Notes: generated by a model from the sequence alone, not told the origin. Shown: positions 44,801 to 53,918, counted from the first letter of the stretch. The stretch: 64,000 nucleotides of DNA from Pseudomonadota bacterium (GCA_018823285.1 JAHJIQ010000006.1:1-64000); one strand, 5' to 3'. Numbers and translations: made by a program.

Positions 44801-47800
44801 ATTCTTGACCTGCACGCCACCGGCACGGATGTTGATGATGATCTCCTGATCGACGGAGACTCAATCCTTTCCGCCCGGGGTGGGGTCATGCGTCATCCGA
44901 TCATCGTCAACCATAAGGAAATTCCGCTCGATTTTCCGGTGAACGGCGGGGTAATCGCCCTGACATCTGATAACGGGACGGTGCATCTTGCCCAGGGCTC
45001 GACTCTGGATGTTTCCGCCACAGACGACCGGGATGCCGGGACCCTCTCTTTGCACGCAACCCGGGGCGACACCTCCCTTGACGGCGAGATTAAAGGAGGC
45101 AGCGACTCCGGCAAAGGAGGGTCTTTCAATCTCGATACCAGGGAAATCAATGCCTCGTACCCACTCTACCACAAGATCTCCACCGGCGGTTTCACTGGCG
45201 ATCTTTCCCTGCGGGCCCGCAACGGGGATGTCGTCTTGTGGTCCGGCACAGATTTCCGGGCGGAAAATTTCCGGCTGGTTGCCGATGCAGGAAAGATTGA
45301 TATTCTGGGAACGATAAACGCTTCCCGCCCGGAACAGGGCGGCGACATCGAACTTCACGCCACCGCCGGTCTTAATCTCTTTGCCACCGGCCGCTTGCTT
45401 GCGCAGGGGAATGGTCCCGGTTCGGTCGGCGGCAAGATCTCTCTTGCCACCGCAAACGGCACGATCCACACCATGACCGGATCCGAGATCAATGTAACCG
45501 GGACAGGAAATGGCGGAGCCGTGACCTTCCGGGCGCCCCGAACCGCCACCCACCAGGTCAATGTCGCCCTGAACGGCTCCATTGCCGGCGCCGACAAAAT
45601 GACAACCCGGGCATTCAAGGTCTTTACCGATGCGAATGGTTCGATCACTGCCGCTGATGTCAGTCTCTGGAAGAACGATGCGACAGCTTTCATGAACTCG
45701 GTCCTGTGGTCTTATCCGAACATTGATCTCCGTCCGGAGATTGAAGTCCGAACCAACGGGGACATGACCTTCGCCGGCGGCCTCGACGCTCTCCATACTT
45801 TCAGGCCCGGCGGCACACCCGGCACCCTGACCTTCAGGTCGGCCGGGAATATGAAAGTCGAGAACAACGTCATTGATTCTCCAACTCCGTATAATACAAA
45901 CGGCGATTTCCGTGACGTGGTCAGTGATGGAGTGGTCGACTCCTGGGGATTGAACTTTATCGCCGGGGCCGACCTGTCCGGCGGCGATCATCTGGCCACG
46001 GTCAGCGGGACCGGCGACCTGACCATCGGCACCAGCTCGACCGGCAGACTGATCTTTTCCGAAAGCGCTCCGATCTTTTTCGCCTCCGGCCGGGACACCA
46101 CAATCTACAAGGGCCCGAAACACAACCGGGAGTACATGCCGGGGATTCCCTATTTCAACATCGGCTCCTTCGACGGCGCTCTCAACGGCAGGGTCGACGG
46201 CACCCTGAACCTCACCGGCGGGATCATCCAGACCGCCACCTCTGATATTTCCATCGCCATCGGCAAGGACCTGAACATGAGTCAGCAGGGGGCCATCCGG
46301 ACTGTGGGCAGGGCGCCGACCCTTGCGGAATCCCATCAGTTGATCCGAGGCACCTCGACCTTTCTCGAACCATATAACTACCCTCCCTACACGGATCTCT
46401 ATGTCCACGCTCCGAGACTTGAGCAGTACTGGCTTTACACGGATGGCGGGAATGTCGCTCTCGACATCGGCGGACGGGTCGCTGGTCAGGTCTCAAATCG
46501 CACCGACGTGGGCTGGGACAAGATCCACGAACTCAATGTATTCGATACCAGCGGTCCGACTTGGGTTCCCGAAACCATCATGGGTTGGGGGGCGAACTAT
46601 GACGGCCTGAACTCAACCTATGGTATAGCCACCCTCTCCGGCGGCGGGATCGACATCTCCGCTGACAACGGCTTCTTCGGCCAGGCCGCCGCCTTCGATA
46701 CCGGCGACTTCAATATCACCTCTTACGGCGATATCGACGGTCACTTCATGGACCTGGACGGGACAATGACACTGTCCTCCCACAGCAACATCGGAAACAG
46801 ATACGAAACCGTGCTCGATGCGGGAAAAACTGATATTTCGGTGAACTCAACCGGCAACCTGGAACTTGGCACGATAAGGAACCCGACCCTGACCAAACCT
46901 GTCGCGGGTGAACAGTGGAACATGACCTATGATGAGTATTCGGGAGCGACCCTGCAGTCGGCGGCAGGCAACATTCTCTTCAGCCAGAAGGATTCGCTGA
47001 AGAACCTTACCTACACCGATGTCAGCAACCGCTCCTGGCTTCTTCCGGCGGACCTGGAAATCCGAGCCGGAAACGACATCTCGATACTTGGCCTGTATTC
47101 CCTGGCGCCATCAGGAGATGGAAATCTCATCATGCAGGCCGGCGGGGATATAAGCGGCTCATATACCGACCTCGGTGGAAATTTTAAAAATGCCATGATC
47201 ACCATCACGGAAGCCTCCCCGGCTGACGTCTACGGGGAGCATGGCAACACGGTAAGTTTATCGGCGCTGAAATTACTGAAAGCCGCCGCCACCCTTCATC
47301 TCAATGATCCCGCTCCCGTTGCGCTTAATGCCGGGGGAAATATTGCCCATCTCTCCCTGATCTCTCCGAAAAAAACAGAGATCATCGCCGACGGCGATAT
47401 CCGGGAGATCAGCTACACCGGGCAGAACATCAACCAGACGGACACTTCCCTGATCATGGCCGGCGGCGATATCGATCTCCGTCGTACCGAAGGGTATCCG
47501 GTTTCCCAGAAACTCGGCATCAAGCAGGGAGGCCCGGGCTTCCTCTTTGTCAAGGCCGGCGGCAGGATCGATCTCGGGACATCCGAAGGCATCCAGTCCT
47601 ATGGGGCACAGGAAAACTTCAACCTGAAATCCGTGATCAACGAATATGGCCGGGCCAAGGGAAGCGATGTAGCGGTTGTATCCGGTTATGATCTGCGCCT
47701 CTCCAAAGATGAACTCATCCGGTTCTTTGCTCTCCTTAAAGAAAAAGGCAGGACCTTCAGTGAACTGATGGCTTCGGGAAATCAAAGCGAAGCGGCAAGG

Positions 47801-48664
47801 ATCAAAACCGAGATACGTCAGGAGGTAATCGACGTCCTTCTCGCAGGGAATCGCACCGGTTCCGGGGACATCAACATGACCAGTTCCCAGATCAAGACCA
47901 GTTCCGGAAAGGACGATATTTACCTCATCAGCGGCGGCGACCTGAACGTTGGCCGGACTGCCTTTTTCACAGACAGTTCGGAACGGTCCAAGACCGGTAT
48001 TTACACTGCCGGCGGCGGCAGCATCAATATGCTGACGGAAGGGGACGTCAACGTCAACGAATCACGGGTCATGACCTTCATGGGGGGAGATATCTTCGCG
48101 CTGTCCGACAGGGGGAATATCAACGCCGGGGTCGGTTCTTCCTCGGCGGTCACCAACGAGAAAGCGACCAAGATCTTCGACCCCGACACCGGAACCCTGG
48201 TCGAGATCTTCAATCCGCCCGCAGTGGGCAGCGGCATCCGCGCCCTGACCTTTGACCCGGACGGAGCGGGCTCGATTCCATCCCCTGAAGAGGGCGACAT
48301 CATCCTGGTGGCCTGGGACGGGGTGATCGATGCCGGCGAGGCGGGAATTGCCGGGCGGAATGTTCTCCTCGCCGCAACCCAGATTTTAAACGCAAAAAAC
48401 ATCAGCTTCTCACAGGGTTCCGTAGGGGTCCCGGTGGCAACCGAGGCAGGACCGGGCATCGGGGTCATGACCGCAAGCACGACGGCTTCTGAAGCCGATA
48501 AGGGTGCAAATGACAACGATATTCTGGGCTACTCCGATGGCGAGTTTGCCAAATCCATGGAGGCCCTGACCGAGGACCTGAAACTGAAACTCTTTCTCGT
48601 AAAATTTGTCGGCTTCGAAGATTCAATAGCTAATCCTAATGAGGAAATGAATGAAAAGATTTAA
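38882..48664 (+). CDS. Giant two-partner secretion exoprotein TpsA (haemagglutinin-like, DUF3739 end)
   Basis: This ~3260-residue protein has a signal-like N-terminus (TIIVSHFLTATIGYAAP), then a TPS domain around residues 60-300 with GGIFLINRNGILFGPG in the slot of the NPNGI-type motif. Most of the chain is repetitive beta-helix (frequent GG, DVSG, L-x-x-G-x patterns) ending in a DUF3739-like part with PEEGDIILVAWDGVIDAGEAG. There is no C-terminal anchor or toxin-like tip that I can see. It is likely an adhesin or surface fibre. I chose the ATG at 38882 (after AGGGAAGAG); the frame is open to 38828. The stop overlaps the next gene by 14 bases. Confidence 0.9.
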   Translation: MTGTLRRFERVVSITIIVSHFLTATIGYAAPTIPGYYGDPANILTPPVPTSLPGDYTILQGVSSINTDAATAAMTVHQDREKAVIHWQTFDIGSQASVHFDQQGNKSWQALNRINDLNPSQIYGKLTADGGIFLINRNGILFGPGSQTNIHTLVASSLNLDTDDFLNAAAIPGGDTPYLLTKETPTDPDAHVANHGSIITTPTGRVFLIGSHVENGGTINTPDGQVALAAGDTVKIYAYNYETTAITEMDAQNGYYVEHTGDLGTVTNFESGTIQSDRGLAGLYGGIVNQEGVVRSVTAIDRNGQIQLVASDTLTTGANSLTATPIDDSGERKIKEKFTAGLITLSGRTIEHNGSMENPGGTVKITAEESIDLNDNSLIDVSGSWVELQFNDRVKEVTLNSNEMKDQPLLKESDLKGKKIQTDILLTGLNIADLSDYLASNEKSAAEQTINGGAIQLTTRNQNGMIEVADQANLDFSGGGTFYGDGVVDTTRVQIGDKTYDINNLPGNVPIDKVLGKYVKEHKRFNLSEEWTGLYYGGSTPLKEYLPRFRLGADAGSLLIKTGRVDLDGILDGSSFNSELQTEEENVTDGNGNILAGKKMSTGGRLELGQSDLGMPREIHDNLTYRIVVDQDGETARSIDRDASKTSYLSARKINEAGLHSIGLYANSEIIIDGLTDLRLTQGGTFTADANRIEHYGSITTPGGAINLLARENISTLPTLLTSGLENPDHIGVPGKERIVIARGSTLDVSGRRIDNSDEQDNGKPAESGIIDGGSITISNTTDEHLLLAEWDQSQNKVVLVPRELDASVIIEKGSEINVSGGYRIDAEAVVSGGDGGSLVIEGRTVAANGNLKGHSLAGNRGGTVKIHAETVDIVQSAPSGAENIQGNTDFKDFADGAFAEKFILAQDRFDTSGFSGISLKSTKNLTVAPGVTLRPSTTKISDPWATATAGTSPEYFDLDVDQAEPSTLDLQASMNRSAQPGTPTGKMIIGKDSELAVSPSGSIKLSGFRTEVDGVLKALGGQVSVGSTYNGTVLGDNAKILAHGINLPEEQGIFSGRPQNHIPVAGGAVTISATGMNGTLTMAEGAVIDVSGSEPVPNTYSNTTGETYTLDVAGRSGNLTLIYDQSMALDGTIRAGSRLTTLGGGKLRVESRNEIDPLKISDAQVRNYTVAGFDDLTFSGRSGISFTDPIAISTKEKLTLDAPAISAATGTSTLLQSPWIVLSNSNTSTSTGNLTQAPEPGTSILTIDGEFVDLAGNIRLNGFTDVAISSENDIRLSDRQYLGMWSGKLATAGNLTLTARNIHPTTDSVFTISAGRTLRTLKSGNTSERPVYSAGGKLTLEGHDIEHRGAVSAPLGEIRLEADRNSGRVLLGEGSTLSTKAESALLYGELNNESWSHRESKSDSSGFPVASPPSGVVDIAADEVIQTPGALIDVSGGGSIMAYQFLPGQDGTNNPLSAENRYIILPDNSVVLPGNAVYIEGNDQIPAGTYSLLPAEYAFLPGAIVLEATGKTLAPGERGASALGDAIVAGYFTSMAAGTHPVELQGFTIRNAGEVLREGRFDVATMISGDGGSVTIGARTTVLGGAITGRPLEFFKGGDLTLAGENITFGDIPNIDLSGFQLGDELDPQLRNRLSVGRNLVAGNTIRNLTLGDDNTRTITLTEGSTLQGAANVTLKSSVAITLEAGSEILADETDQDRDTGNVTLESDTLTGSADTMIRASKTINYSILHDAGFTGNLEAKGINFTSDLVYVVSPDFTGPLTSNMYLTSERIARLGIMDNVGITSRNGIIFLGDASFHSIGNLTLDSSRIASQSDIINTSQQPHTLTIEAANLKIQNSSQVKGQTANNDLSAANFTADTITFGEGEVVVDGFADVSFSSAQEMVFEGTGAIGADLPTSGSLKFAAAIYTTGLKLNDDGSVSQNNYSIDAGSGEAVFSGNANTGSTGNIAGKLAVEADRIHVAQAAHFALPGGILDLHATGTDVDDDLLIDGDSILSARGGVMRHPIIVNHKEIPLDFPVNGGVIALTSDNGTVHLAQGSTLDVSATDDRDAGTLSLHATRGDTSLDGEIKGGSDSGKGGSFNLDTREINASYPLYHKISTGGFTGDLSLRARNGDVVLWSGTDFRAENFRLVADAGKIDILGTINASRPEQGGDIELHATAGLNLFATGRLLAQGNGPGSVGGKISLATANGTIHTMTGSEINVTGTGNGGAVTFRAPRTATHQVNVALNGSIAGADKMTTRAFKVFTDANGSITAADVSLWKNDATAFMNSVLWSYPNIDLRPEIEVRTNGDMTFAGGLDALHTFRPGGTPGTLTFRSAGNMKVENNVIDSPTPYNTNGDFRDVVSDGVVDSWGLNFIAGADLSGGDHLATVSGTGDLTIGTSSTGRLIFSESAPIFFASGRDTTIYKGPKHNREYMPGIPYFNIGSFDGALNGRVDGTLNLTGGIIQTATSDISIAIGKDLNMSQQGAIRTVGRAPTLAESHQLIRGTSTFLEPYNYPPYTDLYVHAPRLEQYWLYTDGGNVALDIGGRVAGQVSNRTDVGWDKIHELNVFDTSGPTWVPETIMGWGANYDGLNSTYGIATLSGGGIDISADNGFFGQAAAFDTGDFNITSYGDIDGHFMDLDGTMTLSSHSNIGNRYETVLDAGKTDISVNSTGNLELGTIRNPTLTKPVAGEQWNMTYDEYSGATLQSAAGNILFSQKDSLKNLTYTDVSNRSWLLPADLEIRAGNDISILGLYSLAPSGDGNLIMQAGGDISGSYTDLGGNFKNAMITITEASPADVYGEHGNTVSLSALKLLKAAATLHLNDPAPVALNAGGNIAHLSLISPKKTEIIADGDIREISYTGQNINQTDTSLIMAGGDIDLRRTEGYPVSQKLGIKQGGPGFLFVKAGGRIDLGTSEGIQSYGAQENFNLKSVINEYGRAKGSDVAVVSGYDLRLSKDELIRFFALLKEKGRTFSELMASGNQSEAARIKTEIRQEVIDVLLAGNRTGSGDINMTSSQIKTSSGKDDIYLISGGDLNVGRTAFFTDSSERSKTGIYTAGGGSINMLTEGDVNVNESRVMTFMGGDIFALSDRGNINAGVGSSSAVTNEKATKIFDPDTGTLVEIFNPPAVGSGIRALTFDPDGAGSIPSPEEGDIILVAWDGVIDAGEAGIAGRNVLLAATQILNAKNISFSQGSVGVPVATEAGPGIGVMTASTTASEADKGANDNDILGYSDGEFAKSMEALTEDLKLKLFLVKFVGFEDSIANPNEEMNEKI

Positions 48665-50438
48665 CTCGATAAAGTACGCTGCCGCCGTTCTGACGGCCTT
48701 CATCTCTCTCTTCTTTCTCACTGATTCGGCCCAGGCCTGGTGGAGCGAAGAGTGGCAGTTCCGAAAAAAGATCACTTTCGATACCAGCCGGAACGGCCAC
48801 CCGATCGAGGAAGCGTCTCTTGACGCGCCGATGCTGCTCAGGTTTCACAGCGGCAATTTTGATTTCAGCAAGGCAAAACAGAACGGCGCCGACCTTCGCT
48901 TTGTCGCTGCCGATGAACAGACATCTCTTGCCTACCAGATCGACACCTATGACACCATCGACGAGATCGCTTTGATCTGGGTCAAAGTACCGAAGATCAG
49001 CGGTTCGTCGGACAAGAACCACCTCTGGCTCTATTACGGAAATGAAAAGGCGGAACCGGCCGAAGATCCCGCCGGCATCTTCAGACAAGGATTCGGCGCG
49101 GTCTACCATCTCTCGGAAAGCGAAGGCCTTCCGCAGGATTCCTCCCCGAACGGCAGCCATGCAAAACGGTTCAATGGCGGTCAGTCTCTTCCTTCGATCA
49201 TCGGCAACGGCGTTTCCCTGTATGGTAGCGGCAACGGGATCGTTGTGCCGTGGAGCGAGAAAACCGATCTCGCCAAAGGTTTCTCGTTCTCGACATGGCT
49301 CAGGGTTCACCAGCCCCAGAAGGAGGCAACGCTTCTGCACACAACTGAAGGCGGCAATGAAATAAAGGTTGCGATCAGCGGCGACACCATCACGGCCGCG
49401 ATCATCAGAGGCAAATCCAGGGCGACCGCCTCCGCTGCCGCCCCACTCGAACCGGGGGCCTGGAATCATATCGCGGTAAACGCACAACCGAACAAGGAAC
49501 TCAGCCTCCTGCTGAACGGTCGAGAAATCGCTTCCGAGAAATTTTCATTCCCCCTCCCCGCGATCAAACAGGACCTTTTTATCGGCTCTTCCGCCGACGG
49601 CGCCGACTCTTTGTTCGGAGATCTCGACGAAGTGCATATCGGCCCGGTGGTCCGCACCCAGTCCTGGCACATGTTGCAGTATGCGAACCAGGGTCCGGAT
49701 GCGAAGCTCGTTTCCTGGGGAATGGAGCTCGTCGGGGAAGGCGCAAGTTACATGCCGTCCTATTACCTGATGACCATCGCCAGGAACATCAGCCTCGACG
49801 GCTGGCTGATCATCGGCATTCTCTCTCTGCTCGGAATCTTCGGCACGACGGTGCTGATCTTTAAAGCGGTTTTCATCTACCTGTCCAACAAGGACAATGA
49901 CGCATTCCAAAACAAATTCGACCATCACGGCGGCCTGTATTGCCTCGACGGTGAATTTGCGGAATTCGACAATTCGCCGCTCCATCGGATCTACCGTTCC
50001 GGCTGTGAAACCCTGCAGCATATCTTCGGCAACCGGCAGGAAGAGGAGACTGCCGGTCATATCCTGACGAATAAGGAAATGAACACCTTCAAGGCGAGTC
50101 TTGAAAAGGGCTACATCAGGGAGATAAAAAATTTCAACTCGTGGATGGTGGTCATGACCCTGGCTATTTCCGGCGGTCCGTTCCTCGGTCTGCTGGGGAC
50201 GGTCTGGGGCGTCATGAATACCTTTGCCGCGATGGCGGAAGCCGGTGAAGCAAGCATTATGGCCATCGCCCCGGGTATCGCCTCGGCCCTGGCGACCACC
50301 GTATTCGGCCTGATCATCGCCATCCCGGCCCTCTTCGGCTACAACTACCTGACCGGCAAGATCAAGGACCTGACCTCCGATGTCAACATATTCCTCGAAG
50401 AGTTCATCCTGATTGTTGACGAGTATCACGGAGGCTGA
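48651..50438 (+). CDS. DUF2341-LamG-ExbB fusion protein (MotA/TolQ/ExbB channel)
   Basis: This 595-residue protein has a signal peptide (ends SAQAWW), a DUF2341 domain (WWSEEWQFRKKITFD to about 120), a LamG/concanavalin-like domain (about 150-340: FRQGFGAVYHLSESEG, FSFSTWLRVH, WNHIAVN) and then the proton channel: membrane helix at ~385-410, cytoplasmic stretch to 490, and two helices with GGPFLGLLGTVWGVMNTF and IAPGIASALATTVFGLIIAI. ExbB-like subunits form the proton-driven motor of TonB systems. A carbohydrate-binding-like domain in the periplasm joined to the motor is unusual. It overlaps tpsA by 14 bases and exbD by one base. Confidence 0.9.
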   Translation: MKRFNSIKYAAAVLTAFISLFFLTDSAQAWWSEEWQFRKKITFDTSRNGHPIEEASLDAPMLLRFHSGNFDFSKAKQNGADLRFVAADEQTSLAYQIDTYDTIDEIALIWVKVPKISGSSDKNHLWLYYGNEKAEPAEDPAGIFRQGFGAVYHLSESEGLPQDSSPNGSHAKRFNGGQSLPSIIGNGVSLYGSGNGIVVPWSEKTDLAKGFSFSTWLRVHQPQKEATLLHTTEGGNEIKVAISGDTITAAIIRGKSRATASAAAPLEPGAWNHIAVNAQPNKELSLLLNGREIASEKFSFPLPAIKQDLFIGSSADGADSLFGDLDEVHIGPVVRTQSWHMLQYANQGPDAKLVSWGMELVGEGASYMPSYYLMTIARNISLDGWLIIGILSLLGIFGTTVLIFKAVFIYLSNKDNDAFQNKFDHHGGLYCLDGEFAEFDNSPLHRIYRSGCETLQHIFGNRQEEETAGHILTNKEMNTFKASLEKGYIREIKNFNSWMVVMTLAISGGPFLGLLGTVWGVMNTFAAMAEAGEASIMAIAPGIASALATTVFGLIIAIPALFGYNYLTGKIKDLTSDVNIFLEEFILIVDEYHGG

Positions 50439-50854
50439 TGATGCGAAGAAGAAATGTCTATAGCGACAATGAGGCCTACGACGAGATCAACGTCACCCCG
50501 CTGCTTGATCTCGCCTGGACCCTGCTCGTGGTGTTTATCATCGCGATCACCGCCTCGGTTCAAGGCATCAAGGTCAACCTGCCGCAGGCGAGCGAAACTC
50601 CGAGTCTTGAGAAACCGAAGACCAAGGCGATCACTATCCAGTCCGGCGGCCAGATATATCTTGATGCCTATCCGGTAACCATCGACCAGCTTGAATCGGC
50701 GCTTCGCCAGTACAAGGCCGCCGATCCCGACCTGCCGGTGATCGTCAAGGGAGACGCCGAAGTCCAGTACCGGAAAATAATTGCGGTCCTGGATGTGATC
50801 CAGAGGCTCGAAATCTCTCAGCTGGGTCTGGTGACCCAGAATATCGTCAAGTAA
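50438..50854 (+). CDS. exbD: ExbD/TolR family biopolymer transport protein
   Basis: This 138-residue protein has the ExbD layout: short cytoplasmic N-terminus, one membrane helix at about residues 22-42 containing the proton-path aspartate in NVTPLLDLAWTLLVVF, and a periplasmic domain (KAITIQSGGQIYLD, DLPVIVKGDAEVQY). It works with ExbB-type subunits and TonB. Its stop is 26 bases before the TonB gene. Length is typical. Confidence 0.93.
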   Translation: MMRRRNVYSDNEAYDEINVTPLLDLAWTLLVVFIIAITASVQGIKVNLPQASETPSLEKPKTKAITIQSGGQIYLDAYPVTIDQLESALRQYKAADPDLPVIVKGDAEVQYRKIIAVLDVIQRLEISQLGLVTQNIVK

Positions 50855-50879
50855 GCCCGACGGGGACAGTGCGGATTCG

Positions 50880-51548
50880 ATGGATACGAAAAAACAAAAA
50901 AAAGGCAAACGAAAGATCTGGCTGATGGCCGGCGGCATCGCCATCCTGCTCGTCGTGCTGAGCGGGTTGGCGCTCAAACAGCTGATGGTCGATGACCGTC
51001 GGCAGGACAAGCGCCGTATCCAGGTGGTAACCTTGATGCCTCCACCGCCTCCCCCGAAGGTCGAACCGCCTCCCGAACCTGAGAAAAAGGAGGAGGTTAT
51101 CGAAGAAAAACCGGAAGAGGCGGTCGCCGACGAGATCGACGACTCCATGGAGGACATGCCGTCAAGCGATGAACTCGGCCTTGATACGGATGCCACCGGC
51201 AGTGGTGATAATTTCGGTCTGCGCGCCAAGAAAGGAGGCCAGTCGATTATCGGTGGCAGTGAGGAGGTGTACAAATGGTACACGAGCCTCTACAGCACCG
51301 ACCTGCAAAAAATTTTCAACGAGATCATCCAGAAGGCCGGCGGTCTTCCCGACGGAGAATTTAAGGCAACTGTGAAAGTGACCATCGACGGGAACGGTCG
51401 GATCATCGATTACCGGATCATCAGCCCATCGGGCAACCGGAAGATGGACGCCGCTGTTGAAAATACCCTGCAGACCGCCGAGATCAGCGAGCCGCCACCG
51501 CCCGGAATGCCGAAAACCATGAAATTCAGCATCTCCTCAAAGAGCTGA
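50880..51548 (+). CDS. TonB family energy transducer
   Basis: This 222-residue protein has a single N-terminal membrane helix (IWLMAGGIAILLVVLSGLAL), a long Pro/Glu/Lys periplasmic spacer with the run MPPPPPPKVEPPPEPEKKEE, and a C-terminal TonB-like domain (FKATVKVTIDGNGRIIDYRI, residues ~150-222). It would transmit the ExbBD proton motive force across the periplasm. No TonB-dependent receptor is encoded in the window, so the target is one of the neighbouring envelope proteins or an unlinked receptor. It is 25 bases after exbD and 32 before the porin. Confidence 0.88.
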   Translation: MDTKKQKKGKRKIWLMAGGIAILLVVLSGLALKQLMVDDRRQDKRRIQVVTLMPPPPPPKVEPPPEPEKKEEVIEEKPEEAVADEIDDSMEDMPSSDELGLDTDATGSGDNFGLRAKKGGQSIIGGSEEVYKWYTSLYSTDLQKIFNEIIQKAGGLPDGEFKATVKVTIDGNGRIIDYRIISPSGNRKMDAAVENTLQTAEISEPPPPGMPKTMKFSISSKS

Positions 51549-51580
51549 TTTTACAAAACTACCAAGGAGCGCTAAAGCAA

Positions 51581-53131
51581 ATGTTTCATCACAAGCTGGT
51601 TGTCGGAGGTCTTGTTGCAGGCCTCTCTTTATTGATGGTATTCACCTTGGCCAATGGCGCTGAAAATGAGAAAAACGCCCTTGATCCTCACGCATTGATC
51701 GAACTGCTGAAGGAAAAAAATATCATCAGCGACCAGGAGGCTGAAAAGCTGATCCTGCGCAACAGTGGCGGCCAGGCTCAGGCCGTCACCCCGGTGATCA
51801 CCAACGCCGACCGTTATCTGGAAGAGATCACCGATCATGTGGTCCGGAATATCGAGGAAGATGTCGGCCGAAAGATCAAAAACGAGATCAAAGACGAGCT
51901 GGCACGGGAGATAAAAGTAGAGGCCTATACCTCCTCTGTTCCCGGCTGGGCGAAAAGGCTGAAGATTGCTGGTGACATCAGGCTCCGTTACCAGGCGGAC
52001 TACCTTGCCGACAGCAATGCGGATTTTCTCTCGCCAAGTGAGCCAACCACCCCGCTGAACAGCACCCATGACCGACACCGTTTCCGCTACAGGTCGAGGC
52101 TCGGCGTTACCGGCAAGATCAACAATCAGGTCACGACCGAGATAAGACTTGCAACCGGCAACGAGAGCGATCCGGTTTCAACAAACGACACCCTTGGAGA
52201 CTATTCCAACAAAGACTCGCTTACCCTTGATCGCGCCTACCTGAAATGGGACCTTGTTCCTGAGACAAATCTCTGGACCGGCGACTGGCATTTCCAGGGC
52301 GGGAGAATGCCGAATCCCTTTATGGCAACCGATCTTGTCTGGGACGGTGATCTGCATTTCGAAGGTCTCGCGACTACTGCAATGATCCCGGTGACCCTGA
52401 CCTCAAAAACCTATATCAATCTCGGCACCTTTCCCCTTCAGGAAGTTGAACTGACCCAGAAGGACAAATGGCTTTTCGCCGGGCAGGTCGGCTATTCCTA
52501 TGAAAAGCTGTCTTTCTTCACCTTCACCCTGGGAGTCGGATACTATGATTACCATAATATCGAAGGAAAAATGAATACCGCGGGCAACACCCTGAACGAT
52601 TATACCGCACCACCCTTCCAGCAGAAGGGTAATGCCATATTTGACATCAATCCGCTCCCCGGCAACGACAATGTCAAAATCGCCCTCGCCATGGATTATG
52701 ACGAACTCGATATCATCTCATCCCTGGATATCAGCCTTTTCGAGCCGGTCCATATCATATTGACCGGCAACTATGTAAAGAACCTCGCCTACGACCATGA
52801 GGAAATCCTCGCCAGGACGGGGCTTTCGGTTCCGGAAGAAATCGAGGGGTACCAGTTCGTCTTCACTGCCGGACATCTGAAAATGCGGGAACTCGGCGAC
52901 TGGAAAACCACCTTTACCTATAAGTATCTCGAAGCGGACGCGGTCCTTGATGCCTTCACCGACTCCGACTTTCACCTCGGAGGGACCAACGCCAAAGGGT
53001 GGTCAATCGGCCTGGATGTCGGTCTCGCGCCGAACTTCTGGTTTTCGGGAAAATGGCTCACCAGTGATGAAATCGCCGGTCCGCAGTTTTCGGTCGATAC
53101 CCTGCAGGTCAACCTCAATGCCAGATTCTGA
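51581..53131 (+). CDS. Putative outer-membrane porin
   Basis: This 516-residue protein has a signal peptide (LVAGLSLLMVFTLANGAEN), a short N-terminal helical region with LIELLKEKNIISDQEAEKLI (an oligomerisation-like segment near residues 36-60), and a beta-barrel made of alternating strands ending LQVNLNARF, a barrel-type C-terminal Phe. It follows TonB by 32 bases. Proteins of this kind are annotated as putative porins. The solute is unknown. Confidence 0.82.
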   Translation: MFHHKLVVGGLVAGLSLLMVFTLANGAENEKNALDPHALIELLKEKNIISDQEAEKLILRNSGGQAQAVTPVITNADRYLEEITDHVVRNIEEDVGRKIKNEIKDELAREIKVEAYTSSVPGWAKRLKIAGDIRLRYQADYLADSNADFLSPSEPTTPLNSTHDRHRFRYRSRLGVTGKINNQVTTEIRLATGNESDPVSTNDTLGDYSNKDSLTLDRAYLKWDLVPETNLWTGDWHFQGGRMPNPFMATDLVWDGDLHFEGLATTAMIPVTLTSKTYINLGTFPLQEVELTQKDKWLFAGQVGYSYEKLSFFTFTLGVGYYDYHNIEGKMNTAGNTLNDYTAPPFQQKGNAIFDINPLPGNDNVKIALAMDYDELDIISSLDISLFEPVHIILTGNYVKNLAYDHEEILARTGLSVPEEIEGYQFVFTAGHLKMRELGDWKTTFTYKYLEADAVLDAFTDSDFHLGGTNAKGWSIGLDVGLAPNFWFSGKWLTSDEIAGPQFSVDTLQVNLNARF

Positions 53132-53177
53132 TGATCGGCTGTCTCAATCCACGACTACTTCTATTACGAGCTGAAAA

Positions 53178-53873
53178 ATGACCCGGACCAAAAAAATCAT
53201 CATCTGGATACTTGCTGCGGCAATAAATATCTGGGGCATCGGCTATCTCGGCTACGGGAACCATACCCTCAAACAGGGGAATAACACCCTGCGGCATGAA
53301 CTGGATAAATCCGAAGCCAAAGCAGATCTTCTGAAAAAGAAATACAGCACCGAACGCGCCCTGGCCGAGGGAATGCTGCGGACAAAACAGCTGGCGGAGA
53401 GCCGGATCGCCGCCCTGCAGACGGATATTGCCGGCCTGGAAACTGAGAAAAGCAAATTGGCTGTTCAGATCGAGTCGTTGAATGCACGGATCGAGGAAAA
53501 CAAAACACGGTATAGCGAAGTCATTGAACAGCACAAGGAACGGTTTGCCACCCTGAAAACCCAGTATCTCGAACTCCAGGAAAAGAGCAGAAAAGAGCTT
53601 CTGGAAAGAAACGACACGATCGCCGAACTCACCGAAAGAAAGGCGATCCTCCAGTCCTCGCTGAACCGGGAAGAGCACCTGCACAAACGCTGCCGGAGGA
53701 ACAACAACGCCCTGGCCGATCTTGGCGAGGAACTGATTGAACAATACAAGAACAAGGGCGTGGTCAAGGCGATAACGACCACTGAACCTTTTACCGGCCG
53801 AAAGATGGTCGAACTCGAACAGCTGGTCCAGGAGTACCGGGACGTGATCGACCGGGAAAGACTGGAACAATAG
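53178..53873 (+). CDS. Membrane-anchored coiled-coil protein
   Basis: This 231-residue protein has one membrane helix at its N-terminus (KKIIIWILAAAINIWGIGYL) followed by an almost continuous heptad-rich coiled coil from about residue 35 to 170 (LDKSEAKADLLKKKYSTERA and on). The C-terminal 60 residues are less regular. It is probably an inner-membrane protein with a periplasmic rod. I do not recognise a family. It is placed between the porin and the STN-like gene. Confidence 0.65.
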   Translation: MTRTKKIIIWILAAAINIWGIGYLGYGNHTLKQGNNTLRHELDKSEAKADLLKKKYSTERALAEGMLRTKQLAESRIAALQTDIAGLETEKSKLAVQIESLNARIEENKTRYSEVIEQHKERFATLKTQYLELQEKSRKELLERNDTIAELTERKAILQSSLNREEHLHKRCRRNNNALADLGEELIEQYKNKGVVKAITTTEPFTGRKMVELEQLVQEYRDVIDRERLEQ

Positions 53874-53918
53874 CCCGGGTTGACCGGTTCCGGTTTCAAT
53901 CCGGACGGAGAACGAAAG

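Noticed and set aside
44861..46408. A 515-residue open frame on the minus strand inside tpsA
   Set aside because: It lies fully within the plus-strand exoprotein gene, has no recognisable domain, and the plus frame has a consistent beta-helix pattern. It is a shadow caused by base composition.
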